Assembly (NCBI GenBank): GCA_017562135.1
Contig: QEYB01001157.1
Span: 186,001 to 250,000, forward strand
Direction: 5' to 3'
DNA length: 64,000 bases
From: Dipylidium caninum
Lineage: Eukaryota > Platyhelminthes > Cestoda > Cyclophyllidea > Dipylidiidae
Shown: positions 28,001 through 36,875 of the stretch, one piece after another
How the letters are laid out: every line of letters begins with the position of its first letter
Numbering within the stretch: position 1 is the stretch's first letter
Program-made: the position numbers and the translations under genes
The notes under the pieces: model-generated
Databases searched by the model: none
What the model was told of the DNA's origin: nothing
What the model saw: only the letters and a program-made list of their open reading frames with translations

Positions 28001-31000
28001 TCCGACTCTAAAAGACCACTTTGTGCGCGGCTCATGTCCTCCCACCCAATTCTCTCCTCTCCAGCCCGTGTGCGGACGGGGGAACCACACGGGGACAGTC
28101 TCCCGACCTTCCCCGGCAAACTGTTGGGCACCGGGTAGTGCGGTAAACCTCGTTTCCGAGCCGACGGCCTGAAATTTGAGACTGGTGGTGAACATGCCCA
28201 CCGGTAACTGCACTCCAACGCAAGGGGACCAACGGGAGCGAAGGATTTGTACAGCAGGCCGTAGACGTGCGCCTTCTCAGGCAAAGAAGGCCAACCAAAC
28301 TCGTTGCACCTCCTTTCTCTCCTCGGGCAGACATTGATGCGTCTGCCTGGTATCCCTTAAATTGCGGCAGATGGGAGGGTTTGTGGCCTCACGCCTCGGT
28401 CAGCGTTGGCTTCCATCGTTAACTCAGTACTGGGAGAATTAGAACCAACCTCCGTTTCCTCCTCCTCCTCCTCTTCTTCTTCTTCTTCTTCTCCTTTTTT
28501 CTCACATTCTGTGTTTTTCCCTCCCTCCTTTTAGAAGACGGGACTTGCCAGAGCGTAGGAAGGCAAAGAGGGCGGGGGTTGGAGGAGAGAAGAGGGGAGA
28601 GAGAGAGAGAGAGGAAGGGAGAGAATTGTTTGTATTTTTTTCCTACGTTACATTGCGTGACCGCTGAGTCGCAGCGTTCGGTCGCCGGCGGACGAGGAGA
28701 CGCTGCGTTTCATGCAATATGTACATCATCTAACAGATTGTAGTCTGTTTGATCTCCCCGGTGATTATCCGCCCCAAATTTGCCCTCACATTCCACGAGG
28801 TATCCTCCTCGTCCCTTTCCTCGTGCATATTCTCAGTTGTGGAGGACTTCCGAATTCTCTCGTGACTCCGTTTTCCTGTCCCGCACAGTCAAGTGGACTT
28901 CCTTCAAACTCCCCTTCCATTCGCTTCCTTGTTCTCTTTTGACGGGGAGTAAAAAATGCCAAGTATTCGCCACCAAAGGCCCCTCGAGTCGCGGGGAGCC
29001 CTCATGTGTCGCCTGACTCGATTATTATTCGAGTCCGTTAACAGTCGGTAGCTACAAATCCTCACCTTCACCGCTTTGGGAAGATAAAAGTTTTCCTCAT
29101 TTCCTCAATGCTTCGAGCGTTCACATAGTTTTTCTTTCCTTCCACCAGCACCTCGAGAACCGACGTCCGTCAACGCTGTCTATGTCGAGAAGAAGGGCGT
29201 TCTGGTCACTTGGGCGATGCCTGACAATCTGCTTCAAACCTCCCTCCGCCGTGACAACGCGAACGCCAGGAGTGGTGCCGCGCCCCTCGTCTACCGTCAC
29301 TTCGCCGTCGAGTACGCCAGACAAGTGAACATCGCCGAGTCGATGCGCTGGCAGACGGTGAAAACGCCCGGGCCCCAGACAAGCGTCACCCTGGTGAGTT
29401 CCTCCTCCTCCTCCTCCTCCTCGTCTTCGTCCTCTTCGGGGAGCCTCGCAGGCTCCAGACCTGTTCCGCGTCACCGGAGGGGCTGTGGAGGCGGGGACAC
29501 GTCCACTTCCACCGAGTCGCATGATTCCCGACCTACTGATTTCACGCGGTGTTCAGTCGAAGTGGAGCGTCAAAAGGGTGCTTTCATTTTGGTTATCGGA
29601 CATGAATCCCCTTTTGTTCTCCATCACCTGTCATCCGTCCCGGGGGGGGGGAAGCTTTTTGTCCTTCTCTCTCCGCGGTCACACGACTCAATCCAGCAAA
29701 AGTCCTTCACCTTGTTGAACTTCCCCTGTCAAATGGGAAAAGGCACCGCAAGGGACAAAAGAGGAGGACATGTCTTCCCTCCTCGCCGGTCAGGTCGAGT
29801 GGGCCTTCAGGCACGAGGGGAGACTTTTGGGCGTCTTCTCACCGGCGGGGGTGGGGGCGCGCGGGCGAAGTTCCGGTTGTTGTTGAATCGCCACACCGCC
29901 AGGGTGAAGAGCGAACCGCAGACGGTTGAGGTCCCCGTGGCGTCCTTTTGCCAAACCTGCACCAGCCTCCTGCTCCCTCCTGGGATTGATCTGTTTGCCT
30001 CGAAGCACCTTACTTGCAAAGACACCTTCGCGAGGGGGGGTGGAGATTTTCTTGAAAGGGCACCTCAAAGCACTCAACAGGACTCCACGCTGCCCCTCGA
30101 CCCCTGGTCGATGCAATCCGAGTTGGAGGGACGGGGGGAAGGCGAGGAGGACGACAGTCACCGAGGCAAGAGTTGAGGTTCAGTCGCCCTCGCCAACATC
30201 CACTTCTCCCCCGCGAGACCGAAGAGATGTCGGTGATTCTGGCGTGCTCCACTAACTCGAGAGGTATTTTCTCTGCACAGCCCCTGTTCGAGGATGCGGA
30301 GCACCACGTGGTCCGGGTGCGCTCCGTCGGCATCGGGGACCTGCACAGCGAGTGGTCGCCCCCCGTTCTCGTGCAAAAAACCCCTCCGACCGGCTTATTG
30401 GTCGTCGAGGGCCTCAAATGCCATGCTGTGACCGACGAGGCCGGCCACGCCGAACTCCCAACTCACCTGGAAGCCAATCGAGGTGGCCTCTCTCCCGCCC
30501 GTCATCCACTACCTGGTGGGTTGGTAGGACATGGAAAAGCCTAAAAAGAAAGGCGTTCATTGCATTGCATTTGAATGGATTTCAGGTCAATTATACGGGT
30601 GGAAGAGTCTACCTCAACGCGGACGGTCACCGCATTCGCGAGACTCAGGGGGAGCGCGAACAATCCTGCCGGGCTTTGGGAGGGCAAAGTGACCCAATCA
30701 CCCACCGTCTGGTCGGTTTGAACTTCAATACCGCTTATCAGGTCAATGTGCTTCCGGTCTTTGAAACCTACCCTGCCCCGGGTGTATTTGGTCAAGCCCA
30801 ATCAGTGTTCTGCCGCACTCTCTCCCAACGTGCGTTCTCCCTCCCCTCCCCCGCCCCCCGCGTAACGCCTACTGCGCTACTGCAATTCTTATTGTCCGCC
30901 GTCTGTTATCTAGCTCCTCACTTCGTGCCCGCGCCTGAGTTCCACCCGTCTCCGGATGGAAGGTCGGACTTCCTCGTGTTGCATCGGGCGGATGAACAAA

Positions 31001-34000
31001 ATGGCACAATTGTTACCTATGAGATTTTGGCCAGGCAGTCCGGCTCAGTGCACAAGGCTTCCAGCTCCACCGTCTTGGCGCAATTCCCTGCTGTTACTCT
31101 CTCAGGCCACTTAAGCAGACAGTCCGCGTCGCACTAAATGCTTCGGCAGGAGTCCATCCAGCGGCTGAAAAGGATGTCTTCATCGCTCCCTCGCTCCTGC
31201 CTGCCCAGGCCTACGACCTCGCCGTAAGGGCCTGTGTCGAGGTAAACTATGTTACTGAAATTGTGTTAGTAGATTGTTAATTAGTTTGCGGAGTTAAGGG
31301 CAGGATGCTGAGGAGCACGCTAGAAAAGTGCTCAACGAGCCGTGGCGCGTCACTACTTTGAGCCTTTCTAGCGATGACTTTGGAGAAGGAGCCACTGGAG
31401 ACACACGACATAGCACAACGTGGCTGTTGTTCGCCACCTTTTCTCCTGTGTTTCTCTCTTTCAGAGCCTGGATGCAGTTAACCAAGAAATGGACCGTCTC
31501 AAAGACAGCACTTTGGGCGTCACCGCTCTCTGCACCACCAGTGAATGGTGGAACCCCGAAGACAGACCTCCGAACGCGCCCACGACGATCCGCCCACCAA
31601 CCCAGTACCTCTTTGGCCTGGAGGAGGATGATCCACTATGGCCAGCAATTGTGAAGGAAAACATCAGCGCCCTCACGACTTCTGTGCAAACGCCATTCAA
31701 CGACGCAACTACAGGTGGGATAAAGGGCTTTCGGTTACTTGGGTAGACTAACTGCTTGGAGGTTGGACTTAAGTGTGAATGAGATACGTTTGTGCTGTCA
31801 TAGGCGAGTATGAGGCACAGCGCCTGAGAAATAATGGCAAGATAGATGCGTACCAGAACAATCGGAAGCTGAATGACGGGAAAAGACCAGTGCATGTTTA
31901 TGCATATCACTCTCCGTTTAGTTCCACGAAGTGGGGATCAAGAAACGCTTCCTACGGAAGCACGCTTCTCCTCCGCCAACGGTGTCGCCAAACAAGCCCA
32001 GCCCTTCTCACCCATGATATCCTCGCCCAGTGCCAGTTCTACGCACAGTAACCGCATTCAAATGATTGTTGCAGCCCTGTCAATCATTGTGGGAATCTGC
32101 ATCCTCGCTTTCGTTTGCTTCCTCATTGCTCGACACTTTTATCGTCGTAGCAGTAATCATCAACGTCAGCACAATTTCCAGGGCGCAAAGTTCACCGGCA
32201 GCGGTAATATGGTCAAGCCGCTCGAGGGTGCAGGGTTGAAAACGAATCTCAGTGGCGTGGCGACATTCTCCTCCGCCACCGCTCCTCTCCTCCGCTACGA
32301 ATCCGCGGTGTCCGGCCGAGGCCTGCGCACACCCGACGAGCTTTCTCTCCACTCCGAGTTGTTGGGCACCTCCTCCCTCGGCCGATTCGGTGGTGGCGGT
32401 GGAGGACAAGCGGTGATGGTGCCGTTGAAAAACAAGTGTGTCTGTTCGACGCCGGCGACTGCTTCTGAGACAGCCGCTTCGTTAGAGATGTTGTCGCAGG
32501 CTCTAAGTCCGAAACAACCGCCACCGCCGTACTTCATGAATCCGCCGCCTCCGCTCGTGTCCGGCGTGATGAGTGAGTAGAATCACCAACAGGGTGTTCC
32601 AGCCATTTGCCTTCCAAGCTTTTATTAGAAGGAGACGATGGTTAAGGCTATTTTCTTTCGGTCTTGAGAGTTTTACCAGCAGAGAGTTTTGTATTCTTTC
32701 TCAGCGTCCATATTACCGATGACTGGATTATTTTATCGCCTGAAGTCTGTCAGACATGCCTGTAAAAAGCATCTTTTTTTTCAAATTTTCTCACCGTGTG
32801 CTAAAAGAACCAGTCCTCCTCTTCAATGGTCCAGTAGGGAAATAACTCCCGCTGAAACATTATTCCTTATTTTCACAGTCCTTATAACTTTTCACCTGCG
32901 TACTGGTTAGATGACCAAGCATCATCGCGTCCAGTGACGCTGGAAGACTTGGCCTCTCACGTGGAACAGTTGAAGCACAATCAGGACCTCCTCGCCTCGG
33001 AATTCGAGTCCATTGACCCGGGCGGCCAATTCACCTGGGAGCACTCCAGTCGCCCAGCAAACCGCCCCAAAAACCGCTATGCCAATGTAGTCACCTACGA
33101 CCATTCCCGTGTCGTCCTCAATCGAGTAGACGGCGACCTGGATAGCGATTACATCAACGCCAACTTCCTCGACGGTTACAATCGCAAACGCGCCTATATT
33201 GCAACACAGGTGCGCTCTCAATGTTGCCTACTTATGGAAACATAAGTAGTTGTTACTTTTCCCCTTCGATTGGTTGATTTAAAGGAAGTGAGGCAATGTT
33301 AAGCATTCTTTTCTACTCCTTCTTCACCAAGGGACCCTTGCCAAATACAGTATGCGACTTTTGGCGAATGGTGTGGGAACAGGGCTGCAGCACAATTGTC
33401 GCCATGACGCGGTTGGAGGAGAGGGAGAGGGTCAAATGTGAACAGTATTGGCCATCCAGCGGTCTGCCAGCCAGTGCCCGACTCAGTCCAACTAAAAGCC
33501 TCGACTGGCTCTCGCCCCGCTCCACCATGATTGCCACTTCGGAGAGTGCACGAACTATTGCGGCCGCTTCCGCCTCGCCGATAGCAACCACAACGTATGG
33601 ACAGATAACCGTCAGTTTGATGGATGTGCTGGAACTGGCTTATTACACCGTCAGGACATTCACAGTGCAGAAAAGTGGGTAAGTTATGTGTTCCAAAGTT
33701 TCGCCACTTTTCTGTCATATAGCAGACTCTAACCCACCGTGTCCAACACTGCGGCTGCGGAACAAGCTTAAGGCATTGCCCATGCTTGAAGCCTTCCTAT
33801 TTAAGCGCATGGGACACTCTGCCATGAGGAGAGCCTGGTCAAGACTCATTGGGGACAGGTCAGCACCAAACCGCCTACTTTGCCCATCTAGAAAGGGAGA
33901 AGAAGAGGAGGCTAGAGTGGAGTGAAAGGTGTCGCATTCCTGTGATACTCTAATTGGTGGAAAGGGACGCGCAAATTTTGAAAATGCCCACTTGGGGCGA

Positions 34001-36875
34001 ATAGTTTGATGGGTCCACTGTGACTAGACAGAATTTGTGGCTTGATCTGCTGGACGATTCGTCAACAGGCTGGCTGAGAGGGGAGGTGGTGAGAGCTGAG
34101 TGGGGCACGCAGACATTCTGCCCATGAAACGGCTATGGCGCGAGAATGTGTGGCTCAACTTCCACTCAGTGGCATTTTCTACCCTCAGAACACTTGAACC
34201 GAGTCGAGGCAGAAGTGCTCTGCCCTAGGGAAGTTTCCATCTTTCGGTGGAGGTTTCGACAAGCGACACAGGGATCCCTGATGCATGTATTCTACTCACT
34301 TCAATCTAAACTACACGCAATGACTTCAGGAAAGGTAGTTTTCCAGCTGGCATCAGGAATACGTGCAAAGAGGAGAGTTGGGGCGGGTGCAATTACGTGC
34401 TCGGATATTTTAGGTGTCGAGAGAAACGCGAAATTCGTCAACTGCAATTCACCGCATGGCCAGACCACGGTGTGCCCAACCACCCTGCCCCGCTGCTCAT
34501 GTTTCTGCGACGGGTGAATGCAGACCACGTTCCTGACGTGCGACCGGTCATCGTGCACTGCTCCGCCGGGGTCGGACGCACAGGTGAGTGCGAGGCGAAT
34601 TAACGCGAGGCGGCGTGAGTCGGAGGCCGAGGGGAGCCTCGGCGGTGGTGGAAGGCGGTCCACACGACCCCTCGAGCTCAATGCGAGGTGACAGTGACGC
34701 CCCCAGGGGCGTGCGAGTGGATTCACTCAAACATCGTGCTTTCTAGGTGCCTACGTGGTGTTGGACATCCTCCTCCAACAGATGCACCACGAGAACGCCG
34801 TTGATGTTCTCGGTGTGGTGACGCAATTGCGCAGTCAGCGCAACTTTGTGGTGCAAACGGAGGAGCAGTACGCCTTTATCTACGAGGCGCTATTGGAAGC
34901 CGCGTTGAGCGGCAACACCGAGTTGCCAGTTCGGCAATTACGAGTACATTGGCACAAGTTGACGGTGCCTTGTTGTTCGGAGGACGAAACGACCGCTACC
35001 TCGGAACCGGAAACAAACCAGGAGCAGCTCGCCAACACTGGACTGGCACTGGAGTTTAGTCATCTTGTCAGCCAGACGGCGGGACCGATCGCGGCCCTGA
35101 TTGCGCATAAGTCGGCGGGTGGACTTCTGGCCTGTTCTGAGGACTTCACCGAGTCTTCGGGCGGCCTCCTGAGCGGCGCTCTGCCGGTAGGTCACGTCGT
35201 GGTGGGACCCATTTCCGATTAGTTTAGAGATTAGACTGAGAACTACCATCCTCGGCCACAAAGTGGTCTCGTCTCCGTAGGCACCGATGCCCTAATCTGC
35301 AGCTCGATGACCTAAGAAAGTGGCCAGTGACTGAATATGAGGCATAAATGGGAAGGAAGTCTTTTCATGCCATTCTGACAGGTGAATGTGCCGAAAAACA
35401 GGCGTGGAACGGACTTCGTCCCCTACGAGAGCAACAGGGTGAAACTGTCTTCAATCAGGGGAGTCGAGGGATCCGACTACATCAACGCTTCCCACATCGA
35501 CAGCTATCGACTGCGCGCCGCCTTCATTGCCACACAAACACCGCCCGCGGAGTGCGTGGAGGACTTCTGGCGGATGATATGGGAGACGGGCTCATGCATT
35601 ATTGTCCAACTCGACTCCTGTGAGTTCGACAATGAGGTGAGCGACATCGGGAAGAAACCAGGGAGGCTTTTCCATGGTCTTATGATGAGTGCTTAACGCG
35701 GAGTCGTCTTTTCTCCTCCACCAGCCGCCCTATTGGCCCGACAGTGAAGCGGCGAGGTATGGCTTATTGGTGGCAGAACCACTCGCCGTCTACGATATGA
35801 CATCGTATGTGTTGCGTGAATTCCGACTGACAGACGCTAAAAGTGGTCAGTCGCGAATAGTACGCCTCTTTGACGCCTCCCAACTCTCCATTCTGATTGA
35901 ACGAGCGTTAGTCACTTCGCGGCACATGAACCAATCCACTGTGAGTGACGTCACCCTGCCTCCGGCACTGCCGCCATTGGCTGAGTGGCTGCCCAATCAG
36001 CCGTTGCCCATCACCACCTCGTCGTTCGGTTTCATTAACAATGGGAACCATTATTATCGATCCGTGTCGACGGAGAGCAACAAGAGGGGAGTCTTCGACG
36101 AGTTGACGTGCCAAAAAGCTGCCATCAATTTGATAGACCTCATCGAGCAAGTGCAGAAGACGCAGGAACAGTTCGGCCTGGAGGGACCAATCACAATTCA
36201 CTGCCGGTGCGTTTTCCTCACATGTGCCTAACAGCACCGCCGCTTCTTCCACATCCAACCTCTCGGAGGTGAGAGGGAGAAGAGGAGGTGGGCTGTAAAA
36301 AATCCGCGGAGTTGTGTTGCCCGAGAGAGGAGGGTGCAGGACGGAGGAGAAAATTGCCACTTTCAGTGGGATACCAGAAGCCCGGCGAGGATTATACTTG
36401 CTTTAGCCTGCCTCGTGTGGGTTAATGTTAACTTAGATCACCAACATTCCTGGCAGGCATAAGGACAAAGGAAGTAGGGGGGCTGTTGGTGCCTCAGCAT
36501 TATCTTTAGCTAAGTTTCGTGAGATGAACAAAAAAGGAGAAACCGCTAATTTTCGACTCAGTAGCCTCGCCAGCTACTTTTTTCGGCTCATCAAGTGGCA
36601 GTTAATCTTGGCCGCTTTGTTCCCCGCAGAACGGGTACCGGGTACACGGGAATCTTCCTGATGCTCTCCATCCTCTTCGAACGAATGCGAGTTGAAGGTG
36701 TTGTGGACGCCTTCCAGACGACAAAATTTTACTCTGGTGGCAACGCCGGGGCCTTGTGGAGACGGCCACGGAATACGCCTTCTGCTACGCGACCGCGTTG
36801 GAGTATTTGAGTCTCTACGAGCCGTTGCCAGCCAGTCAGGCGGTTGCACAGACGCCCTCCTCCAACCTCTCCTAG
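1610..36875 (+). CDS. LAR: LAR-type receptor protein tyrosine phosphatase (5' partial, multi-exon)
   Basis: Single-pass receptor phosphatase of the LAR/PTPRF-D-S family, which acts at axons and synapses and in cell adhesion. Supported exons are 1610-1779, 6897-7013, 9474-9752, 11303-11598, 14318-14498, 14636-14736, 20097-20331, 22083-22388, 23189-23364, 24592-24820, 25470-25797, 25878-25970, 26923-27285, 29149-29393, 30281-30515, 30586-30829, 30914-31241, 31465-31714, 31804-32572, 32911-33209, 33332-33678, 34414-34583, 34747-35186, 35382-35636, 35725-36206 and 36630-36875. Most junctions keep phase (typically phase 1 between domains). Domain order is Ig2, Ig3, FN3 repeats, membrane segment, D1, D2, stop at 36873-36875. 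The N-terminus is outside the window. Six places need a one-base correction (near 1752, 25797/25878, 30445, 31105, 31930 and 36724); see findings. Family identity is certain; exact exon ends at those places are not. Confidence 0.95.
1780..6896 (+). other. LAR intron within Ig2
   Basis: 5.1 kb intron. It holds simple-sequence tracts: GAG-rich around 2493-2530, a CA-rich stretch near 4154-4185, a TC repeat near 4249-4276, another GAG/CAG-rich stretch around 5157-5182, and a G-rich tract at 3913-3985. No transposon protein or nested gene was recognised on either strand. Confidence 0.7.
3913..3985 (+). repeat. G-rich tract with GGT/GGC repeats (possible G-quadruplex)
   Basis: Successive runs of four to five G separated by A, GA or TGA run into GACGGT and GGCGGT repeats. 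It fits the G-run pattern of quadruplex-forming DNA on the transcribed-sense strand, inside the large LAR intron. Confidence 0.7.
7014..9473 (+). other. LAR intron between Ig2 and Ig3
   Basis: 2.5 kb intron. It contains a dense G-run tract at 7705-7743 and a GAG/AGGAGG repeat around 8803-8835. The open frames on both strands here are compositionally driven (Arg-, Pro- or Leu-rich) and match nothing known to me. Confidence 0.7.
7705..7743 (+). repeat. Dense G-run tract (possible G-quadruplex)
   Basis: Two runs of eight G, one of five and several of four, separated by single C, CA or A spacers, within about 40 bases. This is a strong candidate quadruplex in the sense strand of the LAR intron. 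It is also the kind of sequence where assemblies often mis-size homopolymers. Confidence 0.75.
9474..9752 (+). CDS. LAR: LAR exon for Ig domain 3
   Basis: One exon, phase 1 in and phase 1 out, encodes a complete Ig domain. Visible are the first cysteine ([15 protein letters not shown]), a tryptophan three residues on (AWFEHGV) and the second cysteine ([15 protein letters not shown]). The pattern of [13 protein letters not shown] followed by VPVPTVAW matches LAR Ig3 ([21 protein letters not shown]). The exon ends at AAAG before a gttggt donor. N-glycosylation sequons NLT and NVS are present. Ig3 leads directly into the first FN3 repeat. Confidence 0.93.
9753..11302 (+). other. LAR intron between Ig3 and FN3-1
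   Basis: 1.55 kb intron with moderate GC. No repeat family, RNA gene or nested coding sequence was recognised. Confidence 0.65.
11303..20331 (+). CDS. LAR: LAR exons for FN3 repeats 1 and 2
   Basis: Exons 11303-11598 and 14318-14498 form FN3-1. It opens with [14 protein letters not shown] (vertebrate LAR has LPKPPGTPVVTE) and ends with [18 protein letters not shown], the F-G strand region. FN3-1 carries a longer B-C-D region than usual. Exons 14636-14736 and 20097-20331 form FN3-2: APSSPPLRI, then [15 protein letters not shown], then [13 protein letters not shown] (compare YRVYYTMDP in LAR), then [17 protein letters not shown]. All four junctions are phase-consistent (1, 0, 1, 0, 1). The ATG at 20097 follows an acceptor and is internal, not a start codon. 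Confidence 0.93.
11599..14317 (+). other. LAR intron within FN3-1
   Basis: 2.7 kb intron. The 3' half (about 13200-14300) is more AT-rich than the 5' half. No recognisable element or nested gene. Confidence 0.65.
14737..20096 (+). other. LAR intron within FN3-2
   Basis: 5.4 kb, the largest intron in the window. It includes a CCT trinucleotide tract at about 16965-17003 and a GAA-rich stretch near 16866-16893. Several long Arg/Ser-rich open frames on both strands (about 16004-17148) lie over these biased tracts and have no recognisable homology. Confidence 0.65.
16965..17003 (+). repeat. CCT/CTC trinucleotide tract
   Basis: Uninterrupted CCT repeats with short TTCT interruptions, inside a LAR intron. 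Confidence 0.8.
20332..22082 (+). other. LAR intron between FN3-2 and FN3-3
   Basis: 1.75 kb intron with no recognisable coding or structured element. Confidence 0.65.
22083..25970 (+). CDS. LAR: LAR exons for FN3 repeats 3, 4 and 5
   Basis: FN3-3 is a single exon, 22083-22388: [20 protein letters not shown], then [12 protein letters not shown], then [20 protein letters not shown]. This mirrors LNFKAEPESETSILLSW and NYELVYKDG of LAR. FN3-4 uses 23189-23364 ([20 protein letters not shown]) and 24592-24820 (GNWLSGPQ at the start, [19 protein letters not shown] near the end). FN3-5 uses 25470-25797 ([31 protein letters not shown]) and 25878-25970 ([19 protein letters not shown]). FN3-5 carries an Arg-rich extension of roughly 40 residues in mid-domain. 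The 25797 donor (phase 2) and 25878 acceptor (phase 1) do not match by one base. Confidence 0.92.
22389..23188 (+). other. LAR intron between FN3-3 and FN3-4
   Basis: 0.8 kb intron, nothing recognised. Confidence 0.65.
23365..24591 (+). other. LAR intron within FN3-4
   Basis: 1.2 kb intron holding a CTG repeat at 23924-23950 and CTC/TTC tracts near 24076-24112. No nested gene recognised. The chosen acceptor at 24591 (TTGTAG) follows an in-frame stop, which sets the exon boundary. Confidence 0.65.
23924..23950 (+). repeat. (CTG)9 microsatellite
   Basis: Nine perfect CTG units inside an intron of the LAR-type gene. Confidence 0.9.
24821..25469 (+). other. LAR intron between FN3-4 and FN3-5
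   Basis: 0.65 kb intron starting with a strong gtaagt donor and ending at ctttcag. Nothing else recognised. Confidence 0.65.
25971..26922 (+). other. LAR intron between FN3-5 and FN3-6
   Basis: 0.95 kb AT-rich intron, nothing recognised. Confidence 0.65.
26923..31241 (+). CDS. LAR: LAR exons for FN3 repeats 6 to 8
   Basis: FN3-6 is one exon, 26923-27285: [29 protein letters not shown], then [22 protein letters not shown]3-7 uses 29149-29393 ([35 protein letters not shown]) and the start of 30281-30515 ([20 protein letters not shown]). FN3-8 uses the rest of that exon ([16 protein letters not shown]) and 30586-30829 ([33 protein letters not shown]). The exon 30914-31241 starts the membrane-proximal repeat ([15 protein letters not shown], then [16 protein letters not shown]). 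The reading frame changes by one base near 30440-30450 and again near 31095-31120; outside those points the exons are well conserved. Confidence 0.9.
27286..29148 (+). other. LAR intron between FN3-6 and FN3-7
   Basis: 1.9 kb intron. A CCT then TTC tract lies at about 28458-28492 and a GA repeat at about 28596-28612. Open frames on both strands around 27436-28334 overlap each other and show no homology. Confidence 0.65.
29394..30280 (+). other. LAR intron within FN3-7
   Basis: 0.9 kb intron. A CCT repeat (about 29400-29422) begins directly after the gtgagt donor. The FN3-7 reading frame stays open across most of the intron by composition only, as a Ser-rich and then Arg-rich translation. Confidence 0.7.
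31465..32572 (+). CDS. LAR: LAR exons for the membrane-proximal region, transmembrane segment and juxtamembrane tail
   Basis: Exon 31465-31714 encodes a region rich in Thr, Pro, Glu and Asp ([19 protein letters not shown]) with no homology I recognise. Exon 31804-32572 begins [20 protein letters not shown]. After a reading-frame change near 31930 it encodes a single hydrophobic helix, roughly [20 protein letters not shown] (codons about 32059-32118), flanked by RHFYRR as a stop-transfer signal. The cytosolic part is Gly/Ser/Pro-rich ([23 protein letters not shown]) and ends in phase 1 at the gtgagt donor. The proline run could bind SH3 or WW domains (inference). The in-frame TAG at 32578 lies in the intron and is not used. 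Confidence 0.88.
32911..35186 (+). CDS. LAR: LAR exons for phosphatase domain D1 (active)
   Basis: Exons 32911-33209, 33332-33678, 34414-34583 and 34747-35186 encode the membrane-proximal phosphatase. Visible are the wedge helix ([20 protein letters not shown]), [15 protein letters not shown], the [17 protein letters not shown] substrate-recognition loop, [20 protein letters not shown], the WPDHGVP loop with its general-acid Asp, the catalytic loop [11 protein letters not shown] with Cys and Arg, and the QTEEQYAF Gln loop. All residues needed for catalysis are present. Two departures from vertebrate LAR: about 45 Ser/Ala/Thr-rich residues inserted after VKCEQYWPS (33460-33595), and a linker to D2 that is longer and more acidic. 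Junction phases are 1, 0, 2, 1, 0. Confidence 0.96.
33679..34413 (+). other. LAR intron within D1
   Basis: 0.73 kb intron between the pTyr-loop exon and the WPD/catalytic exon; nothing recognised. Two other introns over 300 bases in this half of the gene (32573-32910 and 36207-36629) are equally featureless. Confidence 0.65.
35382..36875 (+). CDS. LAR: LAR exons for phosphatase domain D2 (degenerate)
   Basis: Exons 35382-35636, 35725-36206 and 36630-36875. Conserved D2 landmarks include [99 protein letters not shown] and [20 protein letters not shown]. The catalytic loop, formed across the 36206/36630 junction, reads [10 protein letters not shown] instead of [10 protein letters not shown]. 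The Cys stays, but the invariant Arg is Tyr. The WPD-loop region is replaced by a longer segment. D2 should therefore be inactive and serve as a regulatory or scaffold domain (inference). A missing base near 36724 in an A run breaks the frame before the last 50 codons; correcting it gives a close match to the LAR C-terminus. Confidence 0.93.

Noticed and set aside
29217..30176. 319-codon open frame, the longest in the window
   Set aside because: Only the first 59 codons are real (FN3-7); the rest is intron kept open by CCT/Ser codons and lacks homology.
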